A stretch of 44,562 bases of DNA from Methylobacterium variabile (lineage in GTDB: Bacteria; Pseudomonadota; Alphaproteobacteria; Rhizobiales; Beijerinckiaceae): the NCBI RefSeq assembly GCF_001043975.1, contig NZ_LABY01000186.1, positions 1 through 44,562 on the forward strand, read 5' to 3'. Every line of letters starts with the position of its first letter. The stretch's first letter is position 1. Shown piece after piece: positions 25,747-33,832 of the stretch. A program made the translations under genes and the position numbers. A model generated the notes under the pieces. The model made no database searches. It saw nothing but the letters and a program-made list of their open reading frames with translations, and was not told the DNA's origin.

Positions 25747-26033
25747 CGGGCGCCTCCTCGGGTGACGGCACCGAAGAGGTTAGTGGCAGGATGGTGTGCG
25801 CCGGCTGAAGCGACAGGGTGAACGAAACCCTAAAAGACCCGCCATCGGCTCTCGACGGTGTTTCCATCCTCCATCGTCGTTCCGGGGAGGATGATCTTCG
25901 CGTCGAGCAGGCCTGATGGACCGATCAAACGGCGCGGCCCCGCCGCGGAACGCGCGACGGGGCTGGACACTCACGAGAGCCGGTACGCAACTTGGCTCGA
26001 CGTGGAGAATGACGCGACGACGTGAATCCTTCG

Positions 26034-27068
26034 TCAACGCGCCGCGAGCTTGGCGGCGGGCGCCACGCCGGCCCGCGCCAGGCCTTCCTCGGCGGCGAGC
26101 ACGGCCTGCGTGCGGGCGGCGTAGCGGCGGGCCAGCGCCGCGCATGCCATGAGCTGGACCTGGTGGAAGAGCATCAGGGGCAGCAGGATGCCGCCGACGT
26201 CCTGGCCGGCGAAGATCACGTTCGCCATCGGCACGCCCGAGGCCAGGCTCTTCTTCGAGCCGCAGAACACGATGGTGATCTCGTCCTCCTTCGAGAAGCC
26301 GAGGAGGCGGCTCGCCGCGGTGGTGACCGCCAGCACCATCGCGAGCAGCACCAGGTCGACGACCAGCATGGTGGCGAGCGCCGGCAGCGGCGTGCGGGAC
26401 CACAGGCCCGTCGCCACGGCGTGGCTGAAGGCGATGTAGACGATGAGCAGGATCGAGCCGCGGTCGACCACCATGGTCAGCGGCTTGTGCCGGTTCAGCC
26501 ACGGGCCGAGGCGCGGCTGCAGCGCTTGCCCGATCACGAAGGGCAGGAGCAGCTGCGCCATGATCTTGCCGACCGCCGCCCAGTCGAAGCCGTGGTGGCT
26601 GCCTTGCGTCTTGAGCAGCACCGCGACGAGGAGCGGGGTGATGAACATGCCGAGGATGTTCGAGGCCGAGGCCGAGCAGATCGCCGCCGGCACGTTGCCG
26701 CCCGCCACCGACGTGAAGGCGATCGAGGATTGCACGGTCGAGGGCAGCACGCACAGGAACAGCACGCCGGCGGCGAGCGCCGGGGTCAGCAGGGTCGGGC
26801 TCAGGAGGCCGGCGGCGAGGCCGAGGATCGGGAAGAGCACGAAGGTCGAGGCGAACACCACGAGGTGCAGGCGCCAGTGCACGAGCCCGGCGAGCGCCGT
26901 CTGGCGGTCGATGCGGGCGCCGTGCAGGAAGAACAGCAGCGCGATCAAGCCATTGGCGAAGACGCCGAGCCACTCGGCCGCCCGGTCCTGCACCGGCAGC
27001 AGGCTGCCGAGCACCAGGGCGCCGACGATCATCAGCGTGAAGTTGTCGGGGCGGAAGCGGGAGAGCAT
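26034..27068 (-). CDS. Bile acid:sodium symporter-family transporter
   Basis: 344 residues with about ten membrane helices of the SBF/BASS fold. Segments include NFTLMIVGALVLGSLLPVQ, LIALLFFLHGARIDRQ, VLFLCVLPSTVQSSIAFTSV and the crossover-type GGNVPAAICSASASNILGMF, plus EITIVFCGSKKSLASGVPM. Relatives (YfeH-like) move organic anions with sodium; the substrate here is unknown. ATG 27068 is chosen because the first helix follows at once; the longer frame to 27188 runs through the regulatory palindrome. It is divergent from a LysR regulator across a 140-bp gap and is its probable target. Confidence 0.87.
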   Translation of the reverse strand: MLSRFRPDNFTLMIVGALVLGSLLPVQDRAAEWLGVFANGLIALLFFLHGARIDRQTALAGLVHWRLHLVVFASTFVLFPILGLAAGLLSPTLLTPALAAGVLFLCVLPSTVQSSIAFTSVAGGNVPAAICSASASNILGMFITPLLVAVLLKTQGSHHGFDWAAVGKIMAQLLLPFVIGQALQPRLGPWLNRHKPLTMVVDRGSILLIVYIAFSHAVATGLWSRTPLPALATMLVVDLVLLAMVLAVTTAASRLLGFSKEDEITIVFCGSKKSLASGVPMANVIFAGQDVGGILLPLMLFHQVQLMACAALARRYAARTQAVLAAEEGLARAGVAPAAKLAAR

Positions 27069-27152
27069 GACGGGCCGGACGCGCTGTCTGAGGAGTTCGC
27101 CCTTACCTAATCGGCCGGCGGCCGGATGGGTACGCGGGGACCCGGGATTACA

Positions 27153-27173
27153 GTTATCGTGAAGTGCGATAAC
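27153..27173. promoter_or_regulatory. LysR-type operator between divergent genes
   Basis: A perfect 7-bp inverted repeat GTTATCG/CGATAAC flanks a 7-nt spacer (TGAAGTG). It lies 35 bp before the LysR start and 84 bp before the transporter start. Position and symmetry fit the recognition site through which LysR-type proteins repress themselves and control the divergent gene. Confidence 0.75.
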
Positions 27174-27208
27174 CTGCGCGTCGCTCATGCAGGATGCGGA
27201 GATCCGTG

Positions 27209-28060
27209 ATGACCCGCCTGATCGACCCCGTGCTCCTGCGCACCCTGGCGGCGGTGGTGCGCAGCCGCAGCTTCAGCCGGGCGGCCGAGCAGCTCGGCCT
27301 CGGCCAATCGACGGTGAGCCAGCACGTCCAGCGCCTGGAGGCGCAGCTCGGGCAGCGGCTCGTGGCCCGGGACACCCACTCGGTGGCCCTGACGCCGGAG
27401 GGCGAGACGGTGCTCGGCTTCGCCCGCACCGTGCTCGACGCGCACGAGCGGCTGGAGCGGGCGCTCGCCGGCGGCCCGGTGCGGGGCAAGGTGCGCTTCG
27501 GCGCCTCCGAGGACTTCGTGCAGAGCCGGCTCTCGGAGGTGCTGCGGGACTTCCGCGAGGCCTACCCCTCCGTCGACCTCGAGCTGAGCGTGGCGCTGAC
27601 GGGCTTCCTCAACGAGGCCCTCGCCCGGGGCGAGCTCGACCTCGTGCTGGGCAAGCGCCACGTCGGCGAGACGCAAGGGATGCTGGTGCGGCGCGACCGG
27701 CTGGTCTGGGTCGGGCTGCCGACCGCCCTGCCGGAGCGGGGCGAGCCGGTGGCGCTCGCGAGCTTCCCGCCCCCCAGCATCACCCGGGCGATCGCCCTCG
27801 CGGCGCTCACGCAGGAGGGCCGGGCGTTCCGCATCACCTGCACCTGCGCCAGCCTCAGCGGCCTGCGCGCCGCGGCGCTCGCCGGCGTCGGCCTGATGGC
27901 GCAGCCCCGCAGCCTGATCCCGGACGGGCTCCAGGAGCTCGCCCATCCCGACCTGCCGCGGCTCGCCGACGTCGAGTTCGTGCTCTCCGGCCCAGGGCTC
28001 CACCGCGAGCCGAGCCGGGCGCTCGCGCACGAGATCCTGAACGCGGACATCTGGGATTGA
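27209..28060 (+). CDS. LysR-family transcriptional regulator
   Basis: 283 residues. The N-terminal winged HTH reads LLRTLAAVVRSRSFSRAAEQ, LGLGQSTVSQHVQRLEAQLG and RLVARDTHSVALTPEGE. The effector-binding domain follows (VRFGASEDFVQSRLSEVLRD; ELDLVLGKRHVGE; AALAGVGLMAQP). ATG 27209 has GGAG 8 nt upstream; an in-frame ATG at 27194 is an alternative. It most likely controls the divergent SBF-type transporter through the palindrome at 27153-27173. Effector unknown. Confidence 0.92.
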   Translation: MTRLIDPVLLRTLAAVVRSRSFSRAAEQLGLGQSTVSQHVQRLEAQLGQRLVARDTHSVALTPEGETVLGFARTVLDAHERLERALAGGPVRGKVRFGASEDFVQSRLSEVLRDFREAYPSVDLELSVALTGFLNEALARGELDLVLGKRHVGETQGMLVRRDRLVWVGLPTALPERGEPVALASFPPPSITRAIALAALTQEGRAFRITCTCASLSGLRAAALAGVGLMAQPRSLIPDGLQELAHPDLPRLADVEFVLSGPGLHREPSRALAHEILNADIWD

Positions 28061-28062
28061 CG

Positions 28063-28102
28063 CTCCCCGCTACGGCGGGCGCCCGGCCGCGCCCGCCGGG
28101 AG
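28063..28102 (+). terminator. Intrinsic-terminator-like hairpin after the lysR gene
   Basis: A 10-bp perfect stem CGGCGGGCGC/GCGCCCGCCG with a 6-nt loop, extended by CTCC/GGAG outside a short bulge, begins 2 bp after the LysR stop. GGGATTTTCT follows about 10 nt later, a weak T-run. It probably ends lysR transcripts. Confidence 0.7.
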
Positions 28103-28346
28103 AGGCCGGGATTTTCTCGCGCGGCTTTCGCATTCCTTAAGGCTGGAACCCGGTTCGGATTGCCCGCCCGCCGGCATTCCTTAGGGTGCCGTCGCGACGG
28201 AGTCGCAGACCAGGGCCGGGAACCCGGGACTCGGCCAGTCCAGGCCCGGCCCGCGACGTCGCGAGGACCGCCGTCGACATCCGCGCCCCGGGTTCCGGCG
28301 CCGGATCCACGCGGCCTCACGCCTCTTGAACGTGGGATTTCATCGG

Positions 28347-28865
28347 ATGGTCAGGAACATCGCCGGTCTCGTCGCCGCGCTCGCCCTCGCGACGGGCCTC
28401 GGCGCTCAGGCGCGAGCCCAGGTGATCAGCCCGAGCGGCGGGACCACCCACGTCCACATCTACAATTTCGGCGCGCCGGGCGGCCGCACCCCCGGCCCGG
28501 GCGGCCCGGTCGCGGCGCCGCCATCCGGGGCGGGCCGATCGTACTGGGATCACAACCGGTCGGTCATGTACCTGGTGGCGAACGGCGCCCGGCGACGGTT
28601 CTACTATCACCGCCCCCGCCCCGGCATGGCGGAGGCCGGCGCCCGCAGCGGCAGCCTGCTGTTCGACGGCGTCAGGGCCGGGAATACCTACTCGGGCATC
28701 GCGTACGTCTTCGCCGGTGCCTGCGGCGCATTCGACTACAAGGTCGACGGCTACGTCGTCGCCGACCGCCGGGTGGTGATGCGCGGCCTGGCGCCCCGGG
28801 TCGACCAGCGGACCTGCGGCGTGTTCGACTACCGGCCCGACGAGCTGGCCTTCGACCTGCTGTGA
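28347..28865 (+). CDS. Secreted protein of unknown function
   Basis: 172 residues. A signal peptide is clear: IAGLVAALALATGLGAQARA with a cleavage site near AQARAQ. The mature part has a Gly/Pro-rich segment (FGAPGGRTPGPGGPVAAPPS) and a folded-looking C-terminal region with two Cys (FAGACGAFDYKVDGYV; QRTCGVFDYRPDELAFDLL) that could form a disulfide in the periplasm. The repeated C-G-x-FDY pattern is notable. No family was recognised. ATG 28347 is chosen since the signal peptide follows directly; an upstream in-frame start at 28326 is possible. Confidence 0.72.
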   Translation: MVRNIAGLVAALALATGLGAQARAQVISPSGGTTHVHIYNFGAPGGRTPGPGGPVAAPPSGAGRSYWDHNRSVMYLVANGARRRFYYHRPRPGMAEAGARSGSLLFDGVRAGNTYSGIAYVFAGACGAFDYKVDGYVVADRRVVMRGLAPRVDQRTCGVFDYRPDELAFDLL

Positions 28866-29039
28866 GGGCGCGCCCGGGCCGGCACTCCGGCGATCGACTA
28901 GAGATCACGTCGGACCGATCAAGGTCCGGCGTCTCCGCCGTTGCCCCGGGAACCGCGGCCCGGGGCGACGGCGGAGGATGCCGCCTTCGTCGCGAGAGCC
29001 ACGCGGGCTCGGACGTCGTGCGGGTTCCGGACCGGATCC

Positions 29040-29369
29040 TCAGTACCCGATGGCGCCGCGCTTGAAGCCGAAGCCCGGGACCTCGCAGCCGCAGGAGGTG
29101 TTGAGGGGCGCCGGCCGGGTCGGGCAGTTGCCGCGGGCGGTGACGCAGATCCGGCCGATGCGGCCGCCGCCATACCCGCCGCCGTAGTCGCGGTAGCGCG
29201 GGCGGTCCTCGTCATAGCCGCGGTAGCGCGGGCGGTCGTAGTCGTAGCGCTCCTCGTAGCGGCGGCGCGGGCGGTCATCGTCGTAGCCGTAGCCGTACTG
29301 CGCGAAGGCGGGCGCGATGCCGAGGCCGAGCGTCAGGGCGGCCAGGGCTGCGGTCGTCACCGTTCTCAC
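29040..29369 (-). CDS. Small secreted Tyr/Arg/Asp-rich protein
   Basis: 109 residues. The signal peptide is TVTTAALAALTLGLGIAPAF ending at AFA-QY. The mature N-terminal half is built of degenerate repeats rich in Arg, Tyr and Asp (DRPRYRGYDEDRPRYRDYGG), and the C-terminal part has four Cys (ICVTARGNCPTRPAP and NTSCGCEVPGFGFKRG) likely paired by disulfides. GTG 29369 has GGAGAG about 6 nt upstream. Small periplasmic proteins of this composition are common in Methylobacterium and rhizobia, from memory; their function is not known. The underlying DNA repeat is listed separately. Confidence 0.68.
   Translation of the reverse strand: MRTVTTAALAALTLGLGIAPAFAQYGYGYDDDRPRRRYEERYDYDRPRYRGYDEDRPRYRDYGGGYGGGRIGRICVTARGNCPTRPAPLNTSCGCEVPGFGFKRGAIGY
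29191..29289. repeat. Degenerate 30-bp repeats inside the Tyr/Arg-rich gene
   Basis: Two adjacent 30-bp units (29191-29220 and 29221-29250) share CGGTAGCGCGGGCGGTC and differ at a few later bases. A third, less similar copy lies at 29260-29289. They are in frame and encode the RPRYR-type repeats, so copy number could vary without frameshift. Confidence 0.7.
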
Positions 29370-29644
29370 GGGTCTCTCCTCCAAGTCGGGTCCAAGGTCG
29401 AGTCCAAGCCGGACCTTTCTGCCGGTCACGCTAGGCATCCGCACATGAACGCCGCCTGAGGCCGTTCGGTGCCGCGGCAGCAGCGAGGATGGTGAAGAAT
29501 CCCAACCGCATGGCCGTCGCCGGGCAACGGTTGTCGTTGGCGGGGAGCGTCGCTACCTACGCTCAGTATTACTCCGACAGCACGGGCCGCGCCGCCGGAC
29601 GGACGGCCCCAAGCACAGGGACGCCGACAGTGAAGGACGCGGAG

Positions 29645-30082
29645 ATGGAGCTCCTGAAGCTCGCTGCCCTCGACGCCGACGATCTCGCGGTCATCTCGAC
29701 CCACCTTCAGGATGCGGTCCTGCGGACCGGAGACCTCGCCTACCTGCCCCGGGAGCGCCGCTTCGCCCTGGTGGCGCGGCGCTTCGACTGGGAATGTCCG
29801 GACGGCGCCCCGCCCCGGCGGCGGCTGACCGGCCTGCACTTCGACCGGGTGCTGGCCGTGCGCTGCCGCAACATTCCCCGCGACGAGCCCGACGCACCGC
29901 TGGAGCTCCTCGCCATCACGTTCGAGCCCGGCGAGGCGCCCTCCGGCACCGCGACGCTGATCTTCGCCGGCGGCGGCGCGATCCGGCTCGAGCTCGAATG
30001 CGTCGAGGCCGCCATGAAGGATCTCGGCCCGGTCTGGCAGGCCGAGAGCAAGCCGGTCCACGTCCCCCTCGACGCGGCCTGA
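29645..30082 (+). CDS. DUF2948 family protein
   Basis: 145 residues. The segments LLKLAALDADDLAVISTHLQ, DLAYLPRERRFALVARRFDW, FDRVLAVRCRNIP and FAGGGAIRLELECVEA match DUF2948, a conserved cytosolic protein of unknown role found beside hisD in alphaproteobacteria. ATG 29645 is preceded by GAAGGA 7 nt upstream, and it matches the family's usual N-terminus; GTG 29630 and an upstream ATG at 29489 are in frame but extend past the conserved start. It is the first gene of the cluster with hisD, UPF0262 and the phosphatase. Confidence 0.88.
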   Translation: MELLKLAALDADDLAVISTHLQDAVLRTGDLAYLPRERRFALVARRFDWECPDGAPPRRRLTGLHFDRVLAVRCRNIPRDEPDAPLELLAITFEPGEAPSGTATLIFAGGGAIRLELECVEAAMKDLGPVWQAESKPVHVPLDAA

Positions 30083-30096
30083 AATTTTTGGCAGTC

Positions 30097-30113
30097 GGCG
30101 GGCCACGCCCGCC
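30097..30113 (+). promoter_or_regulatory. Hairpin between DUF2948 and hisD
   Basis: GGCGGGC/GCCCGCC forms a perfect 7-bp stem with a CAC loop in the 52-bp gap, 21 bp before the hisD start. It is preceded by AAATTTTT, so on the other strand it resembles a terminator; on this strand it could attenuate or protect the hisD message. Confidence 0.4.
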
Positions 30114-30134
30114 GCCTCGATCACCGGACCCCGC

Positions 30135-31424
30135 ATGCAGCGCCTCGATTCCCGCGATCCCGACTTCGAGGCGCAGTTCGCCCGCCTGCTCTCGGTCAAG
30201 CGCGAGGTGGCGGAGGATGTCGACGCGGCGGTGCGCGACATCATCCGGGACGTGGTCGACCGTGGCGACGCGGCCCTCATCGACTACACGCGCCGCTTCG
30301 ACCGGCTCGACCTCCGGCCCGGGACCATCCGGGTCGCGCCCGAGGAGATCGACGCCGCGGTGGCGGCCTGCGCCCCCGACGCCCTCGAGGCCCTGGCGCT
30401 CGCCAAGGACCGGATCGAGACCTTCCACCGCGCCCAGGTGCCGGCGGACCACCGCGAGACCGACGCCCTCGGCGTCACCCTCGGCTGGCGCTGGACCGCC
30501 CTCGAATCGGTCGGCCTCTACGTGCCGGGGGGCACCGCGAGCTATCCCTCCTCGGTGCTGATGAACGCGGTGCCGGCCAAGGTCGCGGGCGTGCCGCGCG
30601 TCGCCATGGTGGTGCCGACGCCCGACGGGGTCACCAACCCGCTGGTCCTCGCCGCCGCCCGCCTCGCCGGGGTCGACGAGGTCTTCCGGGTCGGCGGCGC
30701 CCAGGCGGTGGCGGCCCTCGCCTACGGCACGGCGACGATCCGGCCGGTGGCCAAGATCGTCGGCCCGGGCAACGCCTACGTGGCGGCGGCCAAGCGCCGG
30801 GTGTTCGGCCAGGTCGGCATCGACATGATCGCCGGTCCCTCCGAGGTGCTGATCCTCGCCGATTCCTCCGCCAACCCGGACTGGGTGGCGGCCGACCTCC
30901 TCGCCCAGGCCGAGCACGACACGGCCGCCCAGGCGATCCTGGTCACCGACAGCGACGCGCTCGCCGACGCCGTCGCGGCGGCGGTGGAGGGTCAGCTGAG
31001 GACCCTGCCGCGGGCCGAGATCGCGACGGCGAGCTGGCGCGACTACGGCGCCATCGTCCGGGTCGAGCGCCTCGTCGACGCGATCCCGCTGGTCGACCAC
31101 CTCGCCCCCGAGCACCTCGAGATCGAGGCGGCGGACGCGGACGATCTGGCGGCGCGGGTGCGCAATGCCGGCGCGATCTTTCTCGGCGCCCATACCCCGG
31201 AGGCGATCGGCGACTATGTCGGCGGTCCCAACCACGTCCTGCCGACCGCGCGTTCGGCCCGGTTCTCGTCCGGCCTCGGCGTGCTCGACTTCATGAAGCG
31301 GACCACGCTCCTGTCCTGCACGCCGGACGCCCTGCGCCGGCTCGGCCCCGCCGCGGTTGCGCTCGGCCGCTCGGAGGGGCTGGACGGGCATGCCCGCTCG
31401 GTGGCGATCCGCCTGAACCTGTGA
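30135..31424 (+). CDS. hisD: Histidinol dehydrogenase
   Basis: 429 residues, a zinc enzyme performing the last two oxidations of histidine synthesis with NAD. Motifs in order: ESVGLYVPGGTASYPSSVLM, RVGGAQAVAALAYGTATI, KIVGPGNAYVAAAKR, IDMIAGPSEVLILAD, LLAQAEHDTAAQAIL (Zn-binding Gln and His), and LAPEHLEIEA with the catalytic Glu-His pair. The C-terminal GPNHVLPTARSARFSSGL is canonical. Length is typical. It follows DUF2948 by 52 bp, with the UPF0262 gene 100 bp downstream. The other his genes of the window are 8 kb away on the opposite strand. Confidence 0.97.
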   Translation: MQRLDSRDPDFEAQFARLLSVKREVAEDVDAAVRDIIRDVVDRGDAALIDYTRRFDRLDLRPGTIRVAPEEIDAAVAACAPDALEALALAKDRIETFHRAQVPADHRETDALGVTLGWRWTALESVGLYVPGGTASYPSSVLMNAVPAKVAGVPRVAMVVPTPDGVTNPLVLAAARLAGVDEVFRVGGAQAVAALAYGTATIRPVAKIVGPGNAYVAAAKRRVFGQVGIDMIAGPSEVLILADSSANPDWVAADLLAQAEHDTAAQAILVTDSDALADAVAAAVEGQLRTLPRAEIATASWRDYGAIVRVERLVDAIPLVDHLAPEHLEIEAADADDLAARVRNAGAIFLGAHTPEAIGDYVGGPNHVLPTARSARFSSGLGVLDFMKRTTLLSCTPDALRRLGPAAVALGRSEGLDGHARSVAIRLNL

Positions 31425-31524
31425 GCCGGAGAGTCCGGGTCACCCAACGTCCGGCTTGCGCGCCAGCCCGCGCTCGCCTCTGCTGCAAGCGCCCAGAATC
31501 GGCGAAACCCGGAGAGGAGATCCG

Positions 31525-32013
31525 ATGGCGAGCGAGGCTCCCGATCCGCGACAGCGCCTGGCGGCGGTGACGCTCGACGAGGATTCGATCGGGCGCGGCA
31601 ACCCCGACCAGGAGCACGAGCGCGCCATCGCGATCTACGACATCCTGGAATCCAACAGCTTCCGCGTGGCCAACCACGAGGGCGGTCCCTACGCCCTGGC
31701 GCTCGGCCTCGTCGAGAACAAGCTCTCCTTCGCGATCTCGACCGCCGACGGCCAGCCGGTGATGACCCACCTCCTGTCGCTGACGCCGTTCCGCGGCGTG
31801 ATCCGCGACTACGAGATGATCTGCGACAGCTACTTCAAGGCGATCCGCACTGCCTCGCCGAGCCAGATCGAGGCGATCGACATGGGCCGGCGCGGGGTCC
31901 ACAACGAGGCCTCCGAGCTGCTGCGCCAGCGGCTGGAGGGCAAGGTGGAGATCGACCACGACACCGCCCGTCGGCTGTTCACCCTGATCTTCGCCCTGCA
32001 CTGGAAGGGCTGA
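31525..32013 (+). CDS. UPF0262 family protein
   Basis: 162 residues. The blocks LAAVTLDEDSIGRGNPDQEH, ERAIAIYDILESNSF, LSLTPFRGVIRDYEMICDSY and MGRRGVHNEASELL match UPF0262, an uncharacterised cytosolic family almost limited to alphaproteobacteria and usually found just after hisD. ATG 31525 has GGAGAGGAG upstream; the longer frame from 31456 is not supported. It is followed 33 bp later by the phosphatase gene. Function unknown. Confidence 0.92.
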   Translation: MASEAPDPRQRLAAVTLDEDSIGRGNPDQEHERAIAIYDILESNSFRVANHEGGPYALALGLVENKLSFAISTADGQPVMTHLLSLTPFRGVIRDYEMICDSYFKAIRTASPSQIEAIDMGRRGVHNEASELLRQRLEGKVEIDHDTARRLFTLIFALHWKG

Positions 32014-32046
32014 GGCGCGCGATGCGGCGGCGGCGGGAGGGTTCGG

Positions 32047-32544
32047 GTGGCTGATCCTGCCGGCGGCGCGGCCGCCGAGGCCGACCCGTCGAGAGGCGAC
32101 CCGCGGGCGCCGGGCCGTCGGGTGCAGTCGGTGCTGTTCGTCTGCAACTTCAACGCCGTGCGCTCGGCCTGCGCGGAGGCGCTGGCCCGGCACTATTTCG
32201 GCCGGTCAGTCTACGTGCAGTCCGCCGGCGTGCGCGGGGGCGAACCCACCGACCCGTTCATGATCGCGGCCCTCGACGAGGTCGGCATCGACGCCTCCCG
32301 CCACCGCCCCCGCACCCTCGAGGAGCTGGAGGAATGGGAGGGCCTGAACTTCGACCTGATCGTCTCGCTCTCGCCGGAGGCCCACCACGCCGCCCTGGAG
32401 CTCACCCGCACGGTGGCGGCCGACGTCGAGTACTGGCCGACCCCGGACCCGACGGTGTCGCAGGGCTCCCGCGAGCAGCGCCTCGACGCCTACCGCGACG
32501 TGCGCGACGGGCTGGGATTTCGCATCCGGCAGCGGCTGCGCTGA
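32047..32544 (+). CDS. Low-molecular-weight phosphatase family protein
   Basis: 165 residues. The catalytic P-loop VLFVCNFNAVRSACAEAL contains the CX5R-S signature of LMW protein-tyrosine phosphatases and arsenate reductases. A later EYWPTPDPTVSQG carries the DP pair with the general-acid Asp. An N-terminal Ala/Gly/Pro-rich 25 residues precede the domain. Start is GTG 32047. Members next to UPF0262/hisD are conserved in alphaproteobacteria; substrate is not established, and arsenate reduction is unlikely without extra Cys residues. It converges on azlD. Confidence 0.85.
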   Translation: MADPAGGAAAEADPSRGDPRAPGRRVQSVLFVCNFNAVRSACAEALARHYFGRSVYVQSAGVRGGEPTDPFMIAALDEVGIDASRHRPRTLEELEEWEGLNFDLIVSLSPEAHHAALELTRTVAADVEYWPTPDPTVSQGSREQRLDAYRDVRDGLGFRIRQRLR

Positions 32545-32598
32545 CTGCGGGAGCGCCGCATCGTCCTCGGCGAACCGGCCTCCACGTCGTCGAATGCT

Positions 32599-32919
32599 CT
32601 AGAGCCCCAGCGCCCGCCCGGCCGCCACGACCCCCAGCCCCGCCAGCACCGCGGCGAGCTCGAACCGCGTGAGCGCCATCACGGCGGCGGCGGTCGCGAG
32701 GCCCAGGAAGCCCGGCAGGCCGGCGGTGAGTCCGGTGGGCAGGGCCGTCGCCACCACGATCGAGCCCGGCAGGGCGCGCAAGCCCCGCTCGACCCGCGGC
32801 GTGAGCCGCACCCGGCTCATCAGCACCACGCCCGAGGCGCGGCAGAGATAGGTGACGAGGGCGAGGGCGAGGATGGCGATCCAGGGACCGGCGGGCCCGG
32901 CGAGAGCTGCGTCGATCAC
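32599..32919 (-). CDS. azlD: AzlD-family branched-chain amino acid exporter small subunit
   Basis: 106 residues with three to four membrane helices (PWIAILALALVTYLCRASGV; LPGSIVVATALPTGLTAGLP; ALTRFELAAVLAGLGVVAA). The TYLCR/LP..I pattern fits AzlD. It pairs with AzlC to export branched-chain or related amino acids through the inner membrane. GTG 32919 overlaps the azlC stop by 4 nt (GTGA), so translation is coupled. Confidence 0.87.
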   Translation of the reverse strand: MIDAALAGPAGPWIAILALALVTYLCRASGVVLMSRVRLTPRVERGLRALPGSIVVATALPTGLTAGLPGFLGLATAAAVMALTRFELAAVLAGLGVVAAGRALGL

Positions 32920-33632
32920 CGCTTCGCCCCGTCGTCGACGAGGAGGCCGGTGACGAGCCCCGCCGCCGCCCCCGCCGCGATGAAGGCGTAGCCCGGCACC
33001 AGTCGCTGCACCAGGAGCGCCACGAGGCCCGAGGCGAGCCAAGGCAGCGCCGGCCGCACCCCGCGCCACAGCGGCGCCAGCATGGCGGCGAAGAACACCG
33101 GCAGGATCATGTCGAGGGCGTAGGCCCGCGGCTGAGTCACGAGGGCCCCGGCGAGGTGGCCGGCTGCCGTCGAGGCGACCCAGAGCGGCCACAGGCCGAT
33201 GCCGGAGCCGAACAGCACGCCGAGGTCGCGGCCGCCCTCCGCCCGGTGGCGCACGCCGATGAGCCAGCTCGCGTCGACGAGCACGAACAGCGTCAGTGCC
33301 GTGCGCCAGAGCGGCGTGCCGCGCATCCAGGGCTGGATCGTGGCGCCCATCAGGATCATGCGGGCGTTGATGAGGCCGGTGACCGTCATGGCGGCGAGGA
33401 GCGCGCTCACCGTCCAGGGCTGGCCCCAGACCTCGAGGGTCACCATCTGGGCCGAGCCGGCATAGACGAGGGCGCTGGCCCCCACCGCCTCGGCCAGGCT
33501 CAGGCCGCGCTGGGCCGCCGCGGCACCGAACGCGGCGCCGAACACCGCGATGCTGGGCCAGAGCGGCAGGCTGAGCCGGATTCCCGTGAGGATGCCGGCC
33601 CGGGTGAACGGCGCGGCGGACGAGTCGGACAT
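32916..33632 (-). CDS. azlC: AzlC-family branched-chain amino acid exporter large subunit
   Basis: 238 residues with about seven helices. Signature stretches are GILTGIRLSLPLWPSIAVFG, AVGASALVYAGSAQMVTLEV, LINARMILMGATIQPW and FVLVDASWLIGVRHR, matching AzlC. The exporter works with AzlD, encoded next with a 4-nt overlap. ATG 33632 is the only good start. No Lrp/AsnC-type regulator is adjacent, although such regulators often control azlCD. Exact substrates are unknown. Confidence 0.92.
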   Translation of the reverse strand: MSDSSAAPFTRAGILTGIRLSLPLWPSIAVFGAAFGAAAAQRGLSLAEAVGASALVYAGSAQMVTLEVWGQPWTVSALLAAMTVTGLINARMILMGATIQPWMRGTPLWRTALTLFVLVDASWLIGVRHRAEGGRDLGVLFGSGIGLWPLWVASTAAGHLAGALVTQPRAYALDMILPVFFAAMLAPLWRGVRPALPWLASGLVALLVQRLVPGYAFIAAGAAAGLVTGLLVDDGAKR

Positions 33633-33832
33633 GGGGACGCGGAGAGCTGTGTCGGGGAGCGACGCGGGCGGGAGATCCGTCTGTTGCTCCGCGCTCCGGC
33701 GGGCGTCAATGCGCGGGCGTGCCTGCCCAGGGTTGCAGGATCCGGGGCGGTCCCGGCCACGCTCATGGTTGACGGATCCTCAAACCGTCCGGTCGCTCCC
33801 CGTTTCCACGTGAAACAGCCGCGATCGCGGCA

